Positions 1 to 7,212 of a DNA stretch of 11,953 nucleotides are shown here, one piece after another. Both the position numbers and the translations under genes were made by a program. Source of the stretch: Parvularcula sp963922235. Its GTDB lineage: Bacteria > Pseudomonadota > Alphaproteobacteria > Caulobacterales > Parvularculaceae. The notes under the pieces are model-generated. The model worked only from the letters and a program-made list of their open reading frames with translations. It was not told where the DNA came from and searched no databases. Location: positions 1-11,953 of the forward strand of contig CAWUIJ010000083.1 of assembly GCA_963922235.1 (NCBI GenBank), read 5' to 3'. The first letter of the stretch is position 1. Each line of letters begins with the position of its first letter.

Positions 1-590
1 CCGCAATAGAGAATGAGCTTCTCAAGCTCTTGCCGAAGGACACCGCGGTCCTCACCCAAGATAGCAACGAGCGTGGTCACCGCGTCGTCGGTGATGGTGA
101 TCTCTTCGCCAGCAAGCTGTTCACGGATCGCACTGATCGTGTCGCGCTCGCCTTCCGGGTAGCACGGAATGGCCACCGCCTGAGCTGAGCTCTCACAGGC
201 TTTGCGGAGGGCGGAGGATTTTTTGAGGTCCCCCGCCTCAACCACGACAAGTCCGGCCGACACCAAACTACCTGCTTCCGCGGCCTTAAGGAGAGACGCG
301 ACCGCGCCCGTGACACCTGCACCCGCGGCACGCACACGGATCACCCTGCGCCCACCTAGAAAGCTTTGCGCCGCCGCTTCATCGGTCAGCCGCGCAGCGT
401 CACTCGCTTCTTGTTCACTGAGGCTTACCGAACGCCAAGGGTCCGAGAGATCTTCAGCCACCTGTTTGGCCGCACGCTCAGCCCGCTCATGGACCAGCCC
501 CTGCTCAGGACCATAGACCAAGGCAACGACAACCTGCTCATCCGGTGCACGGAGAAAGCGCTCGATATCCCGTGCCTTGAGCGCCGTCAT
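1..590 (-). CDS. holA: DNA polymerase III delta subunit HolA, C-terminus cut by window edge
   Basis: HolA is the delta subunit of the clamp loader, which opens the beta sliding clamp and loads it onto primed DNA. The frame from ATG at 590 stays open to the left edge, giving 196 residues of a protein usually near 340. The N-terminus carries the family's YGPEQGLVHERA stretch (residues 26-37), where the delta subunit keeps a degenerate Walker-A-like region. Residues 178-192 (LGEDRGVLRQELEKL) match the conserved helix of the delta family. The start overlaps the lptE stop by four bases (ATGA), and no good Shine-Dalgarno sequence precedes it, so translation probably depends on coupling to lptE. The missing part is the third domain, which packs into the clamp-loader collar. 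The lptE-holA order is common in Proteobacteria and supports the call. Confidence 0.9.
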   Translation of the reverse strand, partial: MTALKARDIERFLRAPDEQVVVALVYGPEQGLVHERAERAAKQVAEDLSDPWRSVSLSEQEASDAARLTDEAAAQSFLGGRRVIRVRAAGAGVTGAVASLLKAAEAGSLVSAGLVVVEAGDLKKSSALRKACESSAQAVAIPCYPEGERDTISAIREQLAGEEITITDDAVTTLVAILGEDRGVLRQELEKLILYC

Positions 591-1171
591 TGCTGGAAGT
601 CTCTCTGCGCCTCTTGTTCAAGGCGGAAGAGAGGATCATCGCTCGGATTGTTATTGATGAGCTCTCCACCCGAACTGCCAGGCGCCCTATCTCTGAGGAA
701 GAGAGCCATATCGACCTCGATCTTCCTGGCAAGATCCACTGCGGCGCGGCGCACAGCATCTTCTCGCCCGACCAAAGACGCGTACTGACTATCAACAACA
801 CCGTAGGACACAATGCTGCGAAGTGATTGCCGGCGAACCTCATCGGTCTCAAGATCGCGATACCGCAACCATGCTACCAAGGTATAGTCAAACCGTTGGG
901 TATCAGAAGATATCCGTACTGCAACAGCCCGCCTTGTATCACGCAGCTCGATCGTCACGGCGTGGGTCTTCTTCACACCTGTGTCCGGCAAGCGCAGACG
1001 CATCGCATCTTCGACTTCCTGTCGCGCATCCTTTGGCCCGCTAACGCTCTCAATATAAAACGCGCCGAGCTCCTCAACACTCTGTTCTTCGTCGTCTAAG
1101 GTCGCATAGAGCGGCTGAAAACCGCAGGCTCCCAGGACAAGGATCATGACCAGAAAAGGAAACTGCCGCAT
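587..1171 (-). CDS. lptE: LPS-assembly lipoprotein LptE
   Basis: LptE is the outer-membrane lipoprotein that plugs the LptD barrel and helps insert lipopolysaccharide into the outer leaflet. The 194-residue product starts with a short hydrophobic signal and a lipobox ending LGAC, with the lipidated Cys at residue 16. It is followed directly by GFQPLY (17-22), the family's hallmark after the cysteine. The rest is a mixed alpha/beta domain with a charged C-terminus, as expected for a periplasmic, membrane-anchored protein. The ATG overlaps the leuS stop by one base (TGATG) and the gene's own stop overlaps the holA start, so it is the middle gene of a coupled leuS-lptE-holA set. Sequence conservation in this family is low outside the N-terminus, so the call rests on lipobox, GFQPLY, size and neighbours. 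Confidence 0.9.
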   Translation of the reverse strand: MRQFPFLVMILVLGACGFQPLYATLDDEEQSVEELGAFYIESVSGPKDARQEVEDAMRLRLPDTGVKKTHAVTIELRDTRRAVAVRISSDTQRFDYTLVAWLRYRDLETDEVRRQSLRSIVSYGVVDSQYASLVGREDAVRRAAVDLARKIEVDMALFLRDRAPGSSGGELINNNPSDDPLFRLEQEAQRDFQQ

Positions 1172-3753
1172 CAGCCTGCCACCACATTGACGATCCTGCC
1201 GGGCACCACGATCACTTTACGGACGGTTTTGCCTTCCATGAACCGCGCCACATCCGCTTGAGACAGCGCAGCTTCTTTGACAGCATCTTCGGCCGCATCG
1301 GGCGCGACCTTGATCTCACCGCGGCGTTTGCCATTCACCTGAACGGGCAGCGTGACCACATCCTCAGACAGCAGAGCTTCATCAACTTCGGGCCAGTCTG
1401 CATCTGTACAGAGACCTTCACCCCCCAAAAGCCCCCAGCACTCCTCGGCCAAGTGGGGCATAAAGGGTGCGGTCAGCTGGGTGAGTGCGCCCAAGGCCTC
1501 AGCTGCCACAGGCGCAGCATCGCCATCGGTTTTGAGGTTTTTGCAAGCGCCCAGGAACTCATAAAGGCGCGCAATCGCCTTGTTGAACCGGAAGTGTTCA
1601 ATGTCACCGGTGACGCCTTCGATAGTTTTATGCGTCGTCCGGCGGAGCGCCATGAGATCATCAGAAAGCTCCGTGGGCATGGGAGTTTTCGCGTTCAAGA
1701 CACCCTCGCCCTTGGCGACGGTTTCATAAACCCGATTGGCAAATCGCCACGCACCCTCCACCCCGGCATCGGTCCACTCCACATCCCGCTCAGGCGGCGA
1801 ATCCGACAGCATAAAGAACCGCGCCGCATCCGCTCCGTAGGCGTCAGCGATCGCCTCCGGCGCGACGACGTTCTTCTTGGACTTGGACATCTTTTCGATG
1901 GGGCCAACAGCCACTTCGGCGCCACCATCCACCGCGAACGCTTGCTTTCCCTTCACATCCACCTGTTCAGGAAAGAGCCAATTGCCTTCAGCGTCCTTGA
2001 ATGTCGCATGTGTCACCATCCCTTGGGTGAAGAGATTGGTGAACGGCTCAGACACATCCGTGTACCCGCAATCCTTCAGGTTCCGGGTGAAATAGCGCGC
2101 ATAGAGAAGGTGGAGGATCGCGTGCTCGATCCCGCCGATATATTGCTGCACGGGCATCCAGGCGTCCGCCTCAGCCTTCTCCACCGGCGCGGCTTCAGGC
2201 TGGGAGGCGAAACGTGCAAAGTACCACGAGGAATCGACAAACGTATCCATCGTATCGGTCTCACGCCGCGCCATGTCTCCGCATTTTGGGCACGGCACCT
2301 CGCGCCAGCTTTTGGTGCTTTCGCGGTCCAGCGGGTTGCCAGGCGTTTTGAATTCTGAGGCATCAATCGGGGGTAGGCTGACCGGTAGCTGGTCATCAGG
2401 GACCGGAACAGCGCCGCAGGTGTCGCAATGAATGATCGGGATCGGGCAGCCCCAATAGCGCTGGCGTGAAAGGCCCCAATCGCGCAGGCGATAATTCGTG
2501 GTGCCCTCACCCCAGCCCATCTCTTCGATCTTTTTGATCGCAGCGGGCAAGGCCTCTTCCGCAGGCAAACCATCAAGGAAGCCGGACATCATCATCGACC
2601 CGGGGCCCACATAGGCCTCGTCCGCGACCTCAAAAGAGGAAGGATCGGCATCCGGCGGACACACCACCGGGATCACATTGAGATCATACTTCCGCGCAAA
2701 GTCGAGGTCACGCTGATCATGGGCAGGACACGCAAAAATCGCGCCCGTACCGTACTGCATCAGGATAAAGTTGGCGATATAGACCGGAAGCTCTTCATCG
2801 GTAAACGGATGGCGCCCGGTGACAGGCAGGCGATAGCCCTTCTTCTCCGCCTTCTCAATATCAGCCTCAGAGGTGCCTTGCGCCTGGCATTCGGCAATGA
2901 AGGCGGCGCAATCAGGATCCTGATCGGCAAAATGCTTCGCCAACGGATGATCTGGCGCCACGCCGAGGAAACTTGCCCCGTAAAGCGTGTCCGGCCGGGT
3001 GGTGTAGATCGGCAATTTATCCTGGGGCAGATCATCACCTGAGAGCGGGAAGGACATCATCAGACCCTCAGACCGGCCGATCCAGTTCCGCTGCATCTCT
3101 TTGACATGCGCCGGCCAACCTTGCAGTCGTCCGTCGTCGAGCGCATCGAGGAGATCCTCGGCGCGGTCGGTGATCTTAAAAAACCACGTCGACATCGACT
3201 TGCGCTCGACCGGCGCGCCAGAGCGCCAGCCTTTGCCATCCACGACCTGCTCATTCGCAAGCACGGTCATCTCGACGGGGTCCCAGTTCACCAGGCTCTC
3301 GCGCCGCTCGACAAAATCCTTTTTCAAAAACTCCAGGAAGAGTCTTTGTTGGTGGACGTAGTATTCGGGATCACACGTCGCGAATTCCCGTGTCCAGTCG
3401 ATGGCGAGCCCCATGCGCTTGAGCTGTTCGCGCATCACCTCGATATTGCCGTAGGTCCAATCCTTAGGGTGACCACCGGTCTGCATCGCTGCATTCTCTG
3501 CAGGCAGACCAAAGGCGTCCCAGCCCATCGGGTGAAGAACATCGAACCCGCGTGCGCGCTTAAATCGCGCGATCACATCCCCCATCGCGTAATTGCGGAC
3601 ATGGCCAATATGGATCTTGCCCGACGGATAGGGAAACATTTCGAGCACGTAGTATTTCGGCCGCTCGCTATGCCGTCCAGCGGCGAAGCAGTCTTTCTCC
3701 GCCCAGGCCTTTTGCCATTTGGGTTCGGCTGCTGCGGGATTGTACCTGGCCAT
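1171..3753 (-). CDS. leuS: Leucyl-tRNA synthetase
   Basis: This class I synthetase attaches leucine to tRNA-Leu in the cytoplasm. The 860-residue protein is the usual bacterial length. The ATP-binding HIGH motif is at 48-51 and KMSKS at 621-625. The inserted editing domain shows the threonine-rich TTRPDTLYG (251-259) and HDQRD (345-349), which contains the conserved Asp that holds the amino group of mischarged amino acids. Two CxxC pairs (C443/C446 and C488/C491) form the zinc-binding module found in many bacterial LeuRS. The anticodon-binding and C-terminal domains follow. I chose ATG 3753 (MARYNPAAAEPKWQ), which matches family N-termini. An in-frame ATG at 3819 would add 22 residues encoded by a terminator hairpin and is unlikely. 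Only a weak GAAAG precedes 3753. All catalytic and editing signatures look intact. Confidence 0.97.
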   Translation of the reverse strand: MARYNPAAAEPKWQKAWAEKDCFAAGRHSERPKYYVLEMFPYPSGKIHIGHVRNYAMGDVIARFKRARGFDVLHPMGWDAFGLPAENAAMQTGGHPKDWTYGNIEVMREQLKRMGLAIDWTREFATCDPEYYVHQQRLFLEFLKKDFVERRESLVNWDPVEMTVLANEQVVDGKGWRSGAPVERKSMSTWFFKITDRAEDLLDALDDGRLQGWPAHVKEMQRNWIGRSEGLMMSFPLSGDDLPQDKLPIYTTRPDTLYGASFLGVAPDHPLAKHFADQDPDCAAFIAECQAQGTSEADIEKAEKKGYRLPVTGRHPFTDEELPVYIANFILMQYGTGAIFACPAHDQRDLDFARKYDLNVIPVVCPPDADPSSFEVADEAYVGPGSMMMSGFLDGLPAEEALPAAIKKIEEMGWGEGTTNYRLRDWGLSRQRYWGCPIPIIHCDTCGAVPVPDDQLPVSLPPIDASEFKTPGNPLDRESTKSWREVPCPKCGDMARRETDTMDTFVDSSWYFARFASQPEAAPVEKAEADAWMPVQQYIGGIEHAILHLLYARYFTRNLKDCGYTDVSEPFTNLFTQGMVTHATFKDAEGNWLFPEQVDVKGKQAFAVDGGAEVAVGPIEKMSKSKKNVVAPEAIADAYGADAARFFMLSDSPPERDVEWTDAGVEGAWRFANRVYETVAKGEGVLNAKTPMPTELSDDLMALRRTTHKTIEGVTGDIEHFRFNKAIARLYEFLGACKNLKTDGDAAPVAAEALGALTQLTAPFMPHLAEECWGLLGGEGLCTDADWPEVDEALLSEDVVTLPVQVNGKRRGEIKVAPDAAEDAVKEAALSQADVARFMEGKTVRKVIVVPGRIVNVVAG

Positions 3754-3780
3754 GTGTCGTGTGCTTTCAGTCGGACATTG

Positions 3781-3810
3781 CAAAAAGGGCTGCGGACGGG
3801 TGCCGCAGCC
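3781..3810 (-). terminator. Rho-independent terminator between DUF3576 gene and leuS
   Basis: Read on the minus strand, an 8-bp perfect stem GGCTGCGG/CCGCAGCC (3803-3810 with 3788-3795) encloses a 7-nt loop and is followed by C and five Ts (3786-3782). The plus strand has no T-run after the stem, so the signal works only in the minus direction. It lies 40 nt past the stop of the DUF3576 gene and 28 nt before the leuS ATG. It should therefore end DUF3576 transcripts, unless it is leaky or regulated. I see no convincing promoter between it and leuS. Confidence 0.8.
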
Positions 3811-3849
3811 TAGAATCATTCGTTCAGTATGGAAAAGCGGCGGCTCGGT

Positions 3850-4293
3850 CTAGCTGAGCGAGTTGAGTCGGATTTCCCGGGCCCTCGTCAGGATGGCGTT
3901 CTCCACCTCACGCTCGGTGTTGGGGTTGATGGGGGCATCCACCCAAGCACCCGCTGGCGTTTGCACCTGTTTGAAGACACGAACGCGAAGAGCATCAGCG
4001 CGCAGTGTGTTGCCAAGGATCAGGACGTTGGTCCGGAAACGCTCGTTCGGCGCCTGTGCGCTGGCAAACCAATCTGTGAGAATCACCCCCGCTTGGGGAT
4101 CCACAGCATCGAGCGGCATGAAATCCATGGTCTCGAGTGAAGCGGTCCACAGGTACTTGTTCACCTGGCCATATTGGAGCTCAGGAACAGTCGTCTTGGT
4201 TGCTTTGCCAGGGCCGCCACACGCGGCAAGTGCAGCGGCACAGGCTGCAACGGCAAGAACTTTCACCAAACGGCGGGTATCAGGATGAAACAT
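3850..4293 (-). CDS. DUF3576 family lipoprotein
   Basis: This is a 147-residue predicted lipoprotein of the DUF3576 family, which is known mainly from Alphaproteobacteria and has no established function. A basic N-terminus (RRLVK) leads into an Ala-rich hydrophobic stretch and the lipobox LAAC with Cys at residue 25. The mature part carries the family's conserved blocks: NKYLWTASLETMDFMPL (46-62 region), GVILTDWF (69-76), the RFRTNVLILGNTLRADALRV block (86-105) and WVDAPINP (117-124). ATG 4293 is preferred because GAAAGG sits five bases before it. An ATG 33 bases upstream would add 11 residues ahead of the signal peptide. The gene is commonly found beside leuS and lptE, which hints at an envelope role. 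The protein lacks any catalytic motif I recognise. Confidence 0.85.
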   Translation of the reverse strand: MFHPDTRRLVKVLAVAACAAALAACGGPGKATKTTVPELQYGQVNKYLWTASLETMDFMPLDAVDPQAGVILTDWFASAQAPNERFRTNVLILGNTLRADALRVRVFKQVQTPAGAWVDAPINPNTEREVENAILTRAREIRLNSLS

Positions 4294-4464
4294 CGTAACC
4301 TTTCGAATTCGCGCTGCAATTATCACTTAGGGTCCTCCAGTCAAACCCCTTGCTGGGATATGGTTGCACGGAAGACGCACCAGACGGGAAAAGCATTTTG
4401 GTGATAAGTTGTTCACTCACATCACGTTCCTTCCTGCCTTAAGTAGAGGGACAAAGGTAAGACT
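4294..4464. promoter_or_regulatory. Divergent intergenic region, DUF3576 gene and porin
   Basis: These 171 bp must hold the promoters of two outward-facing envelope genes. On the minus strand TTGACT (4344-4339) and GATAAT (4324-4319) each match the sigma-70 boxes in five of six positions, but they are 14 bp apart, which is shorter than optimal. For the porin I see no clear promoter pair. A short inverted repeat GTGA/TCAC (4401-4404 and 4413-4416) is too weak to call an operator. The porin has a good Shine-Dalgarno, AAAGG at 4453-4457, seven bases before its ATG. Confidence 0.4.
4299..4304 (-). promoter_or_regulatory. Shine-Dalgarno of the DUF3576 gene
   Basis: GAAAGG on the minus strand lies five bases before ATG 4293. 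It favours this start over the in-frame ATG at 4326. Confidence 0.6.
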
Positions 4465-5736
4465 ATGTTTCGAGGGACGACACTGCTGAGGCTTTTTGGA
4501 GCCGCTGCGATGCTGATCGCAGCGCCCGTTGCCCATGCACAGGATTCCCCGATCACTGTCGACGGCGATGCTGTCTTCACGACAGGCCTCAGCGAAGGGG
4601 ACGTGTCGGAAACTGATTTCGATGCGCGGCTTGACGTGACCGCCACCACGCTCGCGGTCCCTGGGATGGAGCTCGGCGCAGGAAGCGGTGTCCGTGTTGA
4701 TGGCAACCGCGCCGATCGCCGGGCAGCAGGTGGCCGGTATTCCTCGTTCACCTTTGGTGGCCAGCGCGGCGTGGGGCCCACGAGCACCGACGTGTTTGTC
4801 GATCGCGCTTATGTCTTCGCCAAGGGCGGGTTTGGCAGCGTCTCAATCGGGTCCGATACGGGTGTGGCTGAAAAGCTCGCCGTCACCTCGCCGACCATCT
4901 TCCGGGCGCTTGGCGTGAACGATTGGAGGGCCGATCCATCAGGCTTCAATGACGTTCACACGGTCAACGACTTCTCCGGCAACTCAGCCAAGATCACTTA
5001 TATGCCTCCTTCGGGCCTCTTCGGCGGTGTCGTCGGCAATGTCCAAATGGGTGTGTCCTATGCACCGGAGTTGGAAAGCTGCGGCGTCGATGAGTGTGCG
5101 CCCCTGGGCAATATCGTTCCAGGGCAGAACAACGAGCTGATGATCGGCCAGAATGGTCAGGTCTTGGTGCGGGATCAGCGCTGGCGCGACGTGTCCGAGG
5201 CCGCTCTCTACTACCAAAACGGTTTTTCAATGGGCGGCGATCGCCTGCTTCTCGGCATCGGCGCTTCGTTTGTGCGCGCTGACCAGGATGAGACTGGTTC
5301 CCTCAATGACGATTTTGTCGAGGATTATGAGGCGCTCGCGCTGGGCCTCAACCTCGCTTACGGCGATCTGACCATTGGCGGCTCGGTGAAAACCACCAAT
5401 GCTGGGCTTGAAGATGGCGGCGCAGGGGAAAGCGATTACCTCGCCTTTGATGCAGGCATCACCTACCAGGCCGGCGATTGGCGCATGATGTTGGGCTATG
5501 GCGAAGCCGACGCTGAGCGGGATGCCTCATTGCTTGTGGGTCCAACGAATGGATTGGCGGTTCCTTACGCCCTCGATCGGAGAACCCAGACGGCCCAAGC
5601 CGGCGTGGCTTACGTGCTAGGCCATGGCATCACCTTGGGCGCGGCGGCGCAGTTTGTTGAAAGCAACAAACCCGCAGCGCTTGGCGGCGACGAAGACACC
5701 GCCTCTTTGATGATCGAATCCTCGATCCGCTTCTAA
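4465..5736 (+). CDS. Gram-negative porin, outer-membrane beta-barrel
   Basis: This is a predicted outer-membrane channel of 423 residues in the general Gram-negative porin class. A signal peptide spans residues 1-25 with a likely cut at AHA|Q. The mature protein is made of alternating hydrophobic/polar strands rich in Gly, Tyr and Asp, with segments typical of barrel porins such as YVFAKGGFGSVSIGSDTG (116-133). It ends in IRF, and the terminal Phe is the signal read by the BAM assembly machinery. Two close cysteines, C206 and C211, lie in a long region (about 201-240) that could be the constriction loop L3 or another extracellular loop. Cysteines are uncommon in porins, so these may form a disulfide. 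The start is supported by AAAGG seven bases upstream. The stop overlaps that of the convergent gene by four bases. Substrate preference cannot be read from the sequence. Confidence 0.85.
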   Translation: MFRGTTLLRLFGAAAMLIAAPVAHAQDSPITVDGDAVFTTGLSEGDVSETDFDARLDVTATTLAVPGMELGAGSGVRVDGNRADRRAAGGRYSSFTFGGQRGVGPTSTDVFVDRAYVFAKGGFGSVSIGSDTGVAEKLAVTSPTIFRALGVNDWRADPSGFNDVHTVNDFSGNSAKITYMPPSGLFGGVVGNVQMGVSYAPELESCGVDECAPLGNIVPGQNNELMIGQNGQVLVRDQRWRDVSEAALYYQNGFSMGGDRLLLGIGASFVRADQDETGSLNDDFVEDYEALALGLNLAYGDLTIGGSVKTTNAGLEDGGAGESDYLAFDAGITYQAGDWRMMLGYGEADAERDASLLVGPTNGLAVPYALDRRTQTAQAGVAYVLGHGITLGAAAQFVESNKPAALGGDEDTASLMIESSIRF

Positions 5737-6332
5737 GGCCTCTGAAGAAAAGCCCCGATTGCGCCAAAGCCCTGGAACGCACTCCCATGGAGCGCCTTCA
5801 CCGAGCGCTCATCCATTCCGCCCAAAGCCAAGCTCGGACAACGCGATGCAGCAGCCAACCGTGCAGCCCGCACAGGCCCTAAAACCCGGCCGCCGGGATG
5901 ACTATCCGTCGGCATGACTGGTGAAACAAAAAGAGCATCCGCGCCTTTTTGCTCAGCGCGGCGCGCCTCAGCGAAATTGTGGGCTGGAAAGGTATGGAGG
6001 CCCGGCCCCTCACCGTGAGCATGCGTTCCGTTTGCACCGTGAAGCGTTCCGCGCGCCATGAAAAAGAGATGCCCGCGGCTCTGGACCTCGCGGCGAACCT
6101 CCTCAGCCAATGCGATCCGATCCGCTGACAACAGAGCATCGTGGCGAAAGATGACCGCAACGGGCGGTACGCGTCGCGGAAGCTCCGTGGCCAAGCGTTC
6201 GATCGATGGCGTCCGCACAGGATCTGTGAACAGCGCCAAAGCAAAAGGCAGATCGCAGGCCTGCGGGGAAGCGCGCCGCAGCGACCACGCAGCGCGCGAG
6301 AGGGCGATGACACGTGAACGAAACTCTGCCAC
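5733..6332 (-). CDS. Thiamine phosphate synthase/TenI-like protein, degenerate active site
   Basis: The 199-residue product resembles the (beta/alpha)8 barrel of thiamine phosphate synthase (ThiE) and its relative TenI. Family landmarks are FTDP (35-38) on strand 1, VSPVMPTDSHPG (136-147) in place of the usual GPxFxTxTK phosphate loop, and ALGGMD (169-174) in place of the usual AIGGI. Canonical catalytic features are altered: the NDR motif with the metal-binding Asp reads MAR (92-94), the GVHLGQED segment reads GTHAHGEG (102-109), and the phosphate-loop Lys is His145. Such divergent members are common in Alphaproteobacteria and often carry the ThiE name, but true activity is doubtful. No other thiamine gene is nearby. 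I chose GTG 6332 because the basic helix after it fits the divergent subfamily. The frame remains open far upstream, opposite yggS, so the start is uncertain. It is convergent with the porin, sharing four bases at the stops. Confidence 0.7.
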   Translation of the reverse strand: MAEFRSRVIALSRAAWSLRRASPQACDLPFALALFTDPVRTPSIERLATELPRRVPPVAVIFRHDALLSADRIALAEEVRREVQSRGHLFFMARGTLHGANGTHAHGEGPGLHTFPAHNFAEARRAEQKGADALFVSPVMPTDSHPGGRVLGPVRAARLAAASRCPSLALGGMDERSVKALHGSAFQGFGAIGAFLQRP

Positions 6333-6341
6333 CCCCTCGCC

Positions 6342-7013
6342 ATGGACCCGACAAAGACGATCAGCAACCTCCACGCCGTTCAACAGAAGATCGCGGCGGC
6401 CGCCACGGAAGCCGGACGGCAATCTTCCGATGTGCGTCTGACTGCTGTGTCCAAAACGTTCGACGCAGAAACGATCCTCCCGCTGCTTGATGCAGGCCAC
6501 CGCGTGTTCGGAGAAAACCGGGTCCAAGAGAGCCAAACCAAGTGGCCGGGGCTCAAAGCCAGCTTCCCCGATACCGAACTTCGGCTCATCGGCCCTCTTC
6601 AATCCAACAAAGCCAAAGACGCCGTCGCCCTGTTCGATGTGATTGAGACCGTCGACAGGCCAAAGATTGCCCTTGCCCTCTCCAAAGAAATGCAGACGCA
6701 GGATCGGCCTCTTCCCGTCTATGTGCAGGTGAACACAGGGGCAGAGCCGCAAAAGGCTGGAGTCTTGCCCCAAGAGACGGCCGCCTTTGTCAAAGACTGC
6801 CAAACAACCCACAAACTCAATGTCATCGGACTGATGGCGATCCCGCCTGCGCAAGAGCATCCCGCGCCCCATTTCGCGCTGCTCGCCAAACTGGCTGCAG
6901 ACCTGAAATTGCCGCGCTTGAGCATGGGCATGTCTGCCGATTTTGAGGCAGCTGTTTCGCTCGGCGCCACAGATGTTCGCGTCGGCAGCGGTATCTTTGG
7001 CGTGCGCGGCTAA
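6342..7013 (+). CDS. yggS: PLP homeostasis protein YggS (PLPBP/PROSC family)
   Basis: This cytosolic protein binds pyridoxal 5'-phosphate and helps keep the free vitamin B6 pool in balance. The family has no proven enzymatic reaction. The 223 residues form an alanine-racemase-like barrel. The PLP-binding Lys is K38 in AVSKTF. Conserved blocks follow in order: FGENRVQE (57-64), LIGPLQSNK (82-90), QVNTGAEPQKAG (129-140), GLMAIPP (163-169), and the phosphate-binding end LSMGMSADFEAAV (193-205) with VRVGSGIFG (212-220). ATG 6342 is the only ATG available before the conserved helix, since an in-frame stop lies at 6315-6317. No Shine-Dalgarno precedes it, because the upstream bases are C-rich, so translation may be leaderless or SD-independent. 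Only nine bases separate its start from the divergent gene's predicted GTG. Confidence 0.92.
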   Translation: MDPTKTISNLHAVQQKIAAAATEAGRQSSDVRLTAVSKTFDAETILPLLDAGHRVFGENRVQESQTKWPGLKASFPDTELRLIGPLQSNKAKDAVALFDVIETVDRPKIALALSKEMQTQDRPLPVYVQVNTGAEPQKAGVLPQETAAFVKDCQTTHKLNVIGLMAIPPAQEHPAPHFALLAKLAADLKLPRLSMGMSADFEAAVSLGATDVRVGSGIFGVRG

Positions 7014-7034
7014 ACTTTGATTTCGATCAAGTTT
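7012..7034. other. Hairpin with TTCG loop at the yggS stop
   Basis: AAACTT (7012-7017), a bulged T, then GAT (7019-7021) pair with ATC (7026-7028) and AAGTTT (7029-7034) around a TTCG loop. It overlaps the yggS stop codon. No T-run follows on either strand, so it does not look like a standard terminator. It might protect the mRNA 3' end or be fortuitous. Confidence 0.35.
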
Positions 7035-7151
7035 GGCGGGATTGACCGTTGACTCCAACGCAGCATCACGATGCGATAAACTGCTTTTGGTGTTGTCTTA
7101 GCCTTGCGAACTTTGACACACTGAAAGCTAACACTGTGGGAAAGAGCAACT

Positions 7152-7167
7152 TTTCGGTTTAACGAAA
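7152..7167. repeat. Short inverted repeat in regulator leader
   Basis: TTTCG (7152-7156) and CGAAA (7163-7167) are inverted around six bases. It could be a protein-binding half-site pair or a weak hairpin. At this size it may be chance. Confidence 0.3.
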
Positions 7168-7196
7168 GAACCCTGACAACGTGAAAGTGTTCCGCA

Positions 7197-7212
7197 TTCG
7201 TTAGAAAACGAA
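7197..7212. repeat. Perfect 6-bp inverted repeat TTCGTT-AGAA-AACGAA
   Basis: The arms TTCGTT (7197-7202) and AACGAA (7207-7212) are perfectly inverted around AGAA, about 60 bp before the regulator's ATG. It is a candidate operator or small leader hairpin. No T-run follows, so it is not a terminator. Confidence 0.4.

Noticed and set aside
1258..2358. 366-codon plus-strand open frame inside leuS
   Set aside because: It is a shadow of leuS, which has all its synthetase motifs on the other strand. The translation is rich in Arg and His and has no recognisable domain.
3754..3819. A 22-residue N-terminal extension of LeuS, or a leucine leader peptide
   Set aside because: The stretch encodes the terminator hairpin, lacks a good Shine-Dalgarno, and holds only two Leu codons. 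It runs in frame into leuS without a stop, so it is not a classical leader peptide.
6333..7058. Long minus-strand open frame running through the whole of yggS and continuous with the ThiE-like gene
   Set aside because: It is antisense to the well-conserved yggS, its sequence is Arg/His/Gly-rich without family motifs, and the recognisable protein begins only near 6332.
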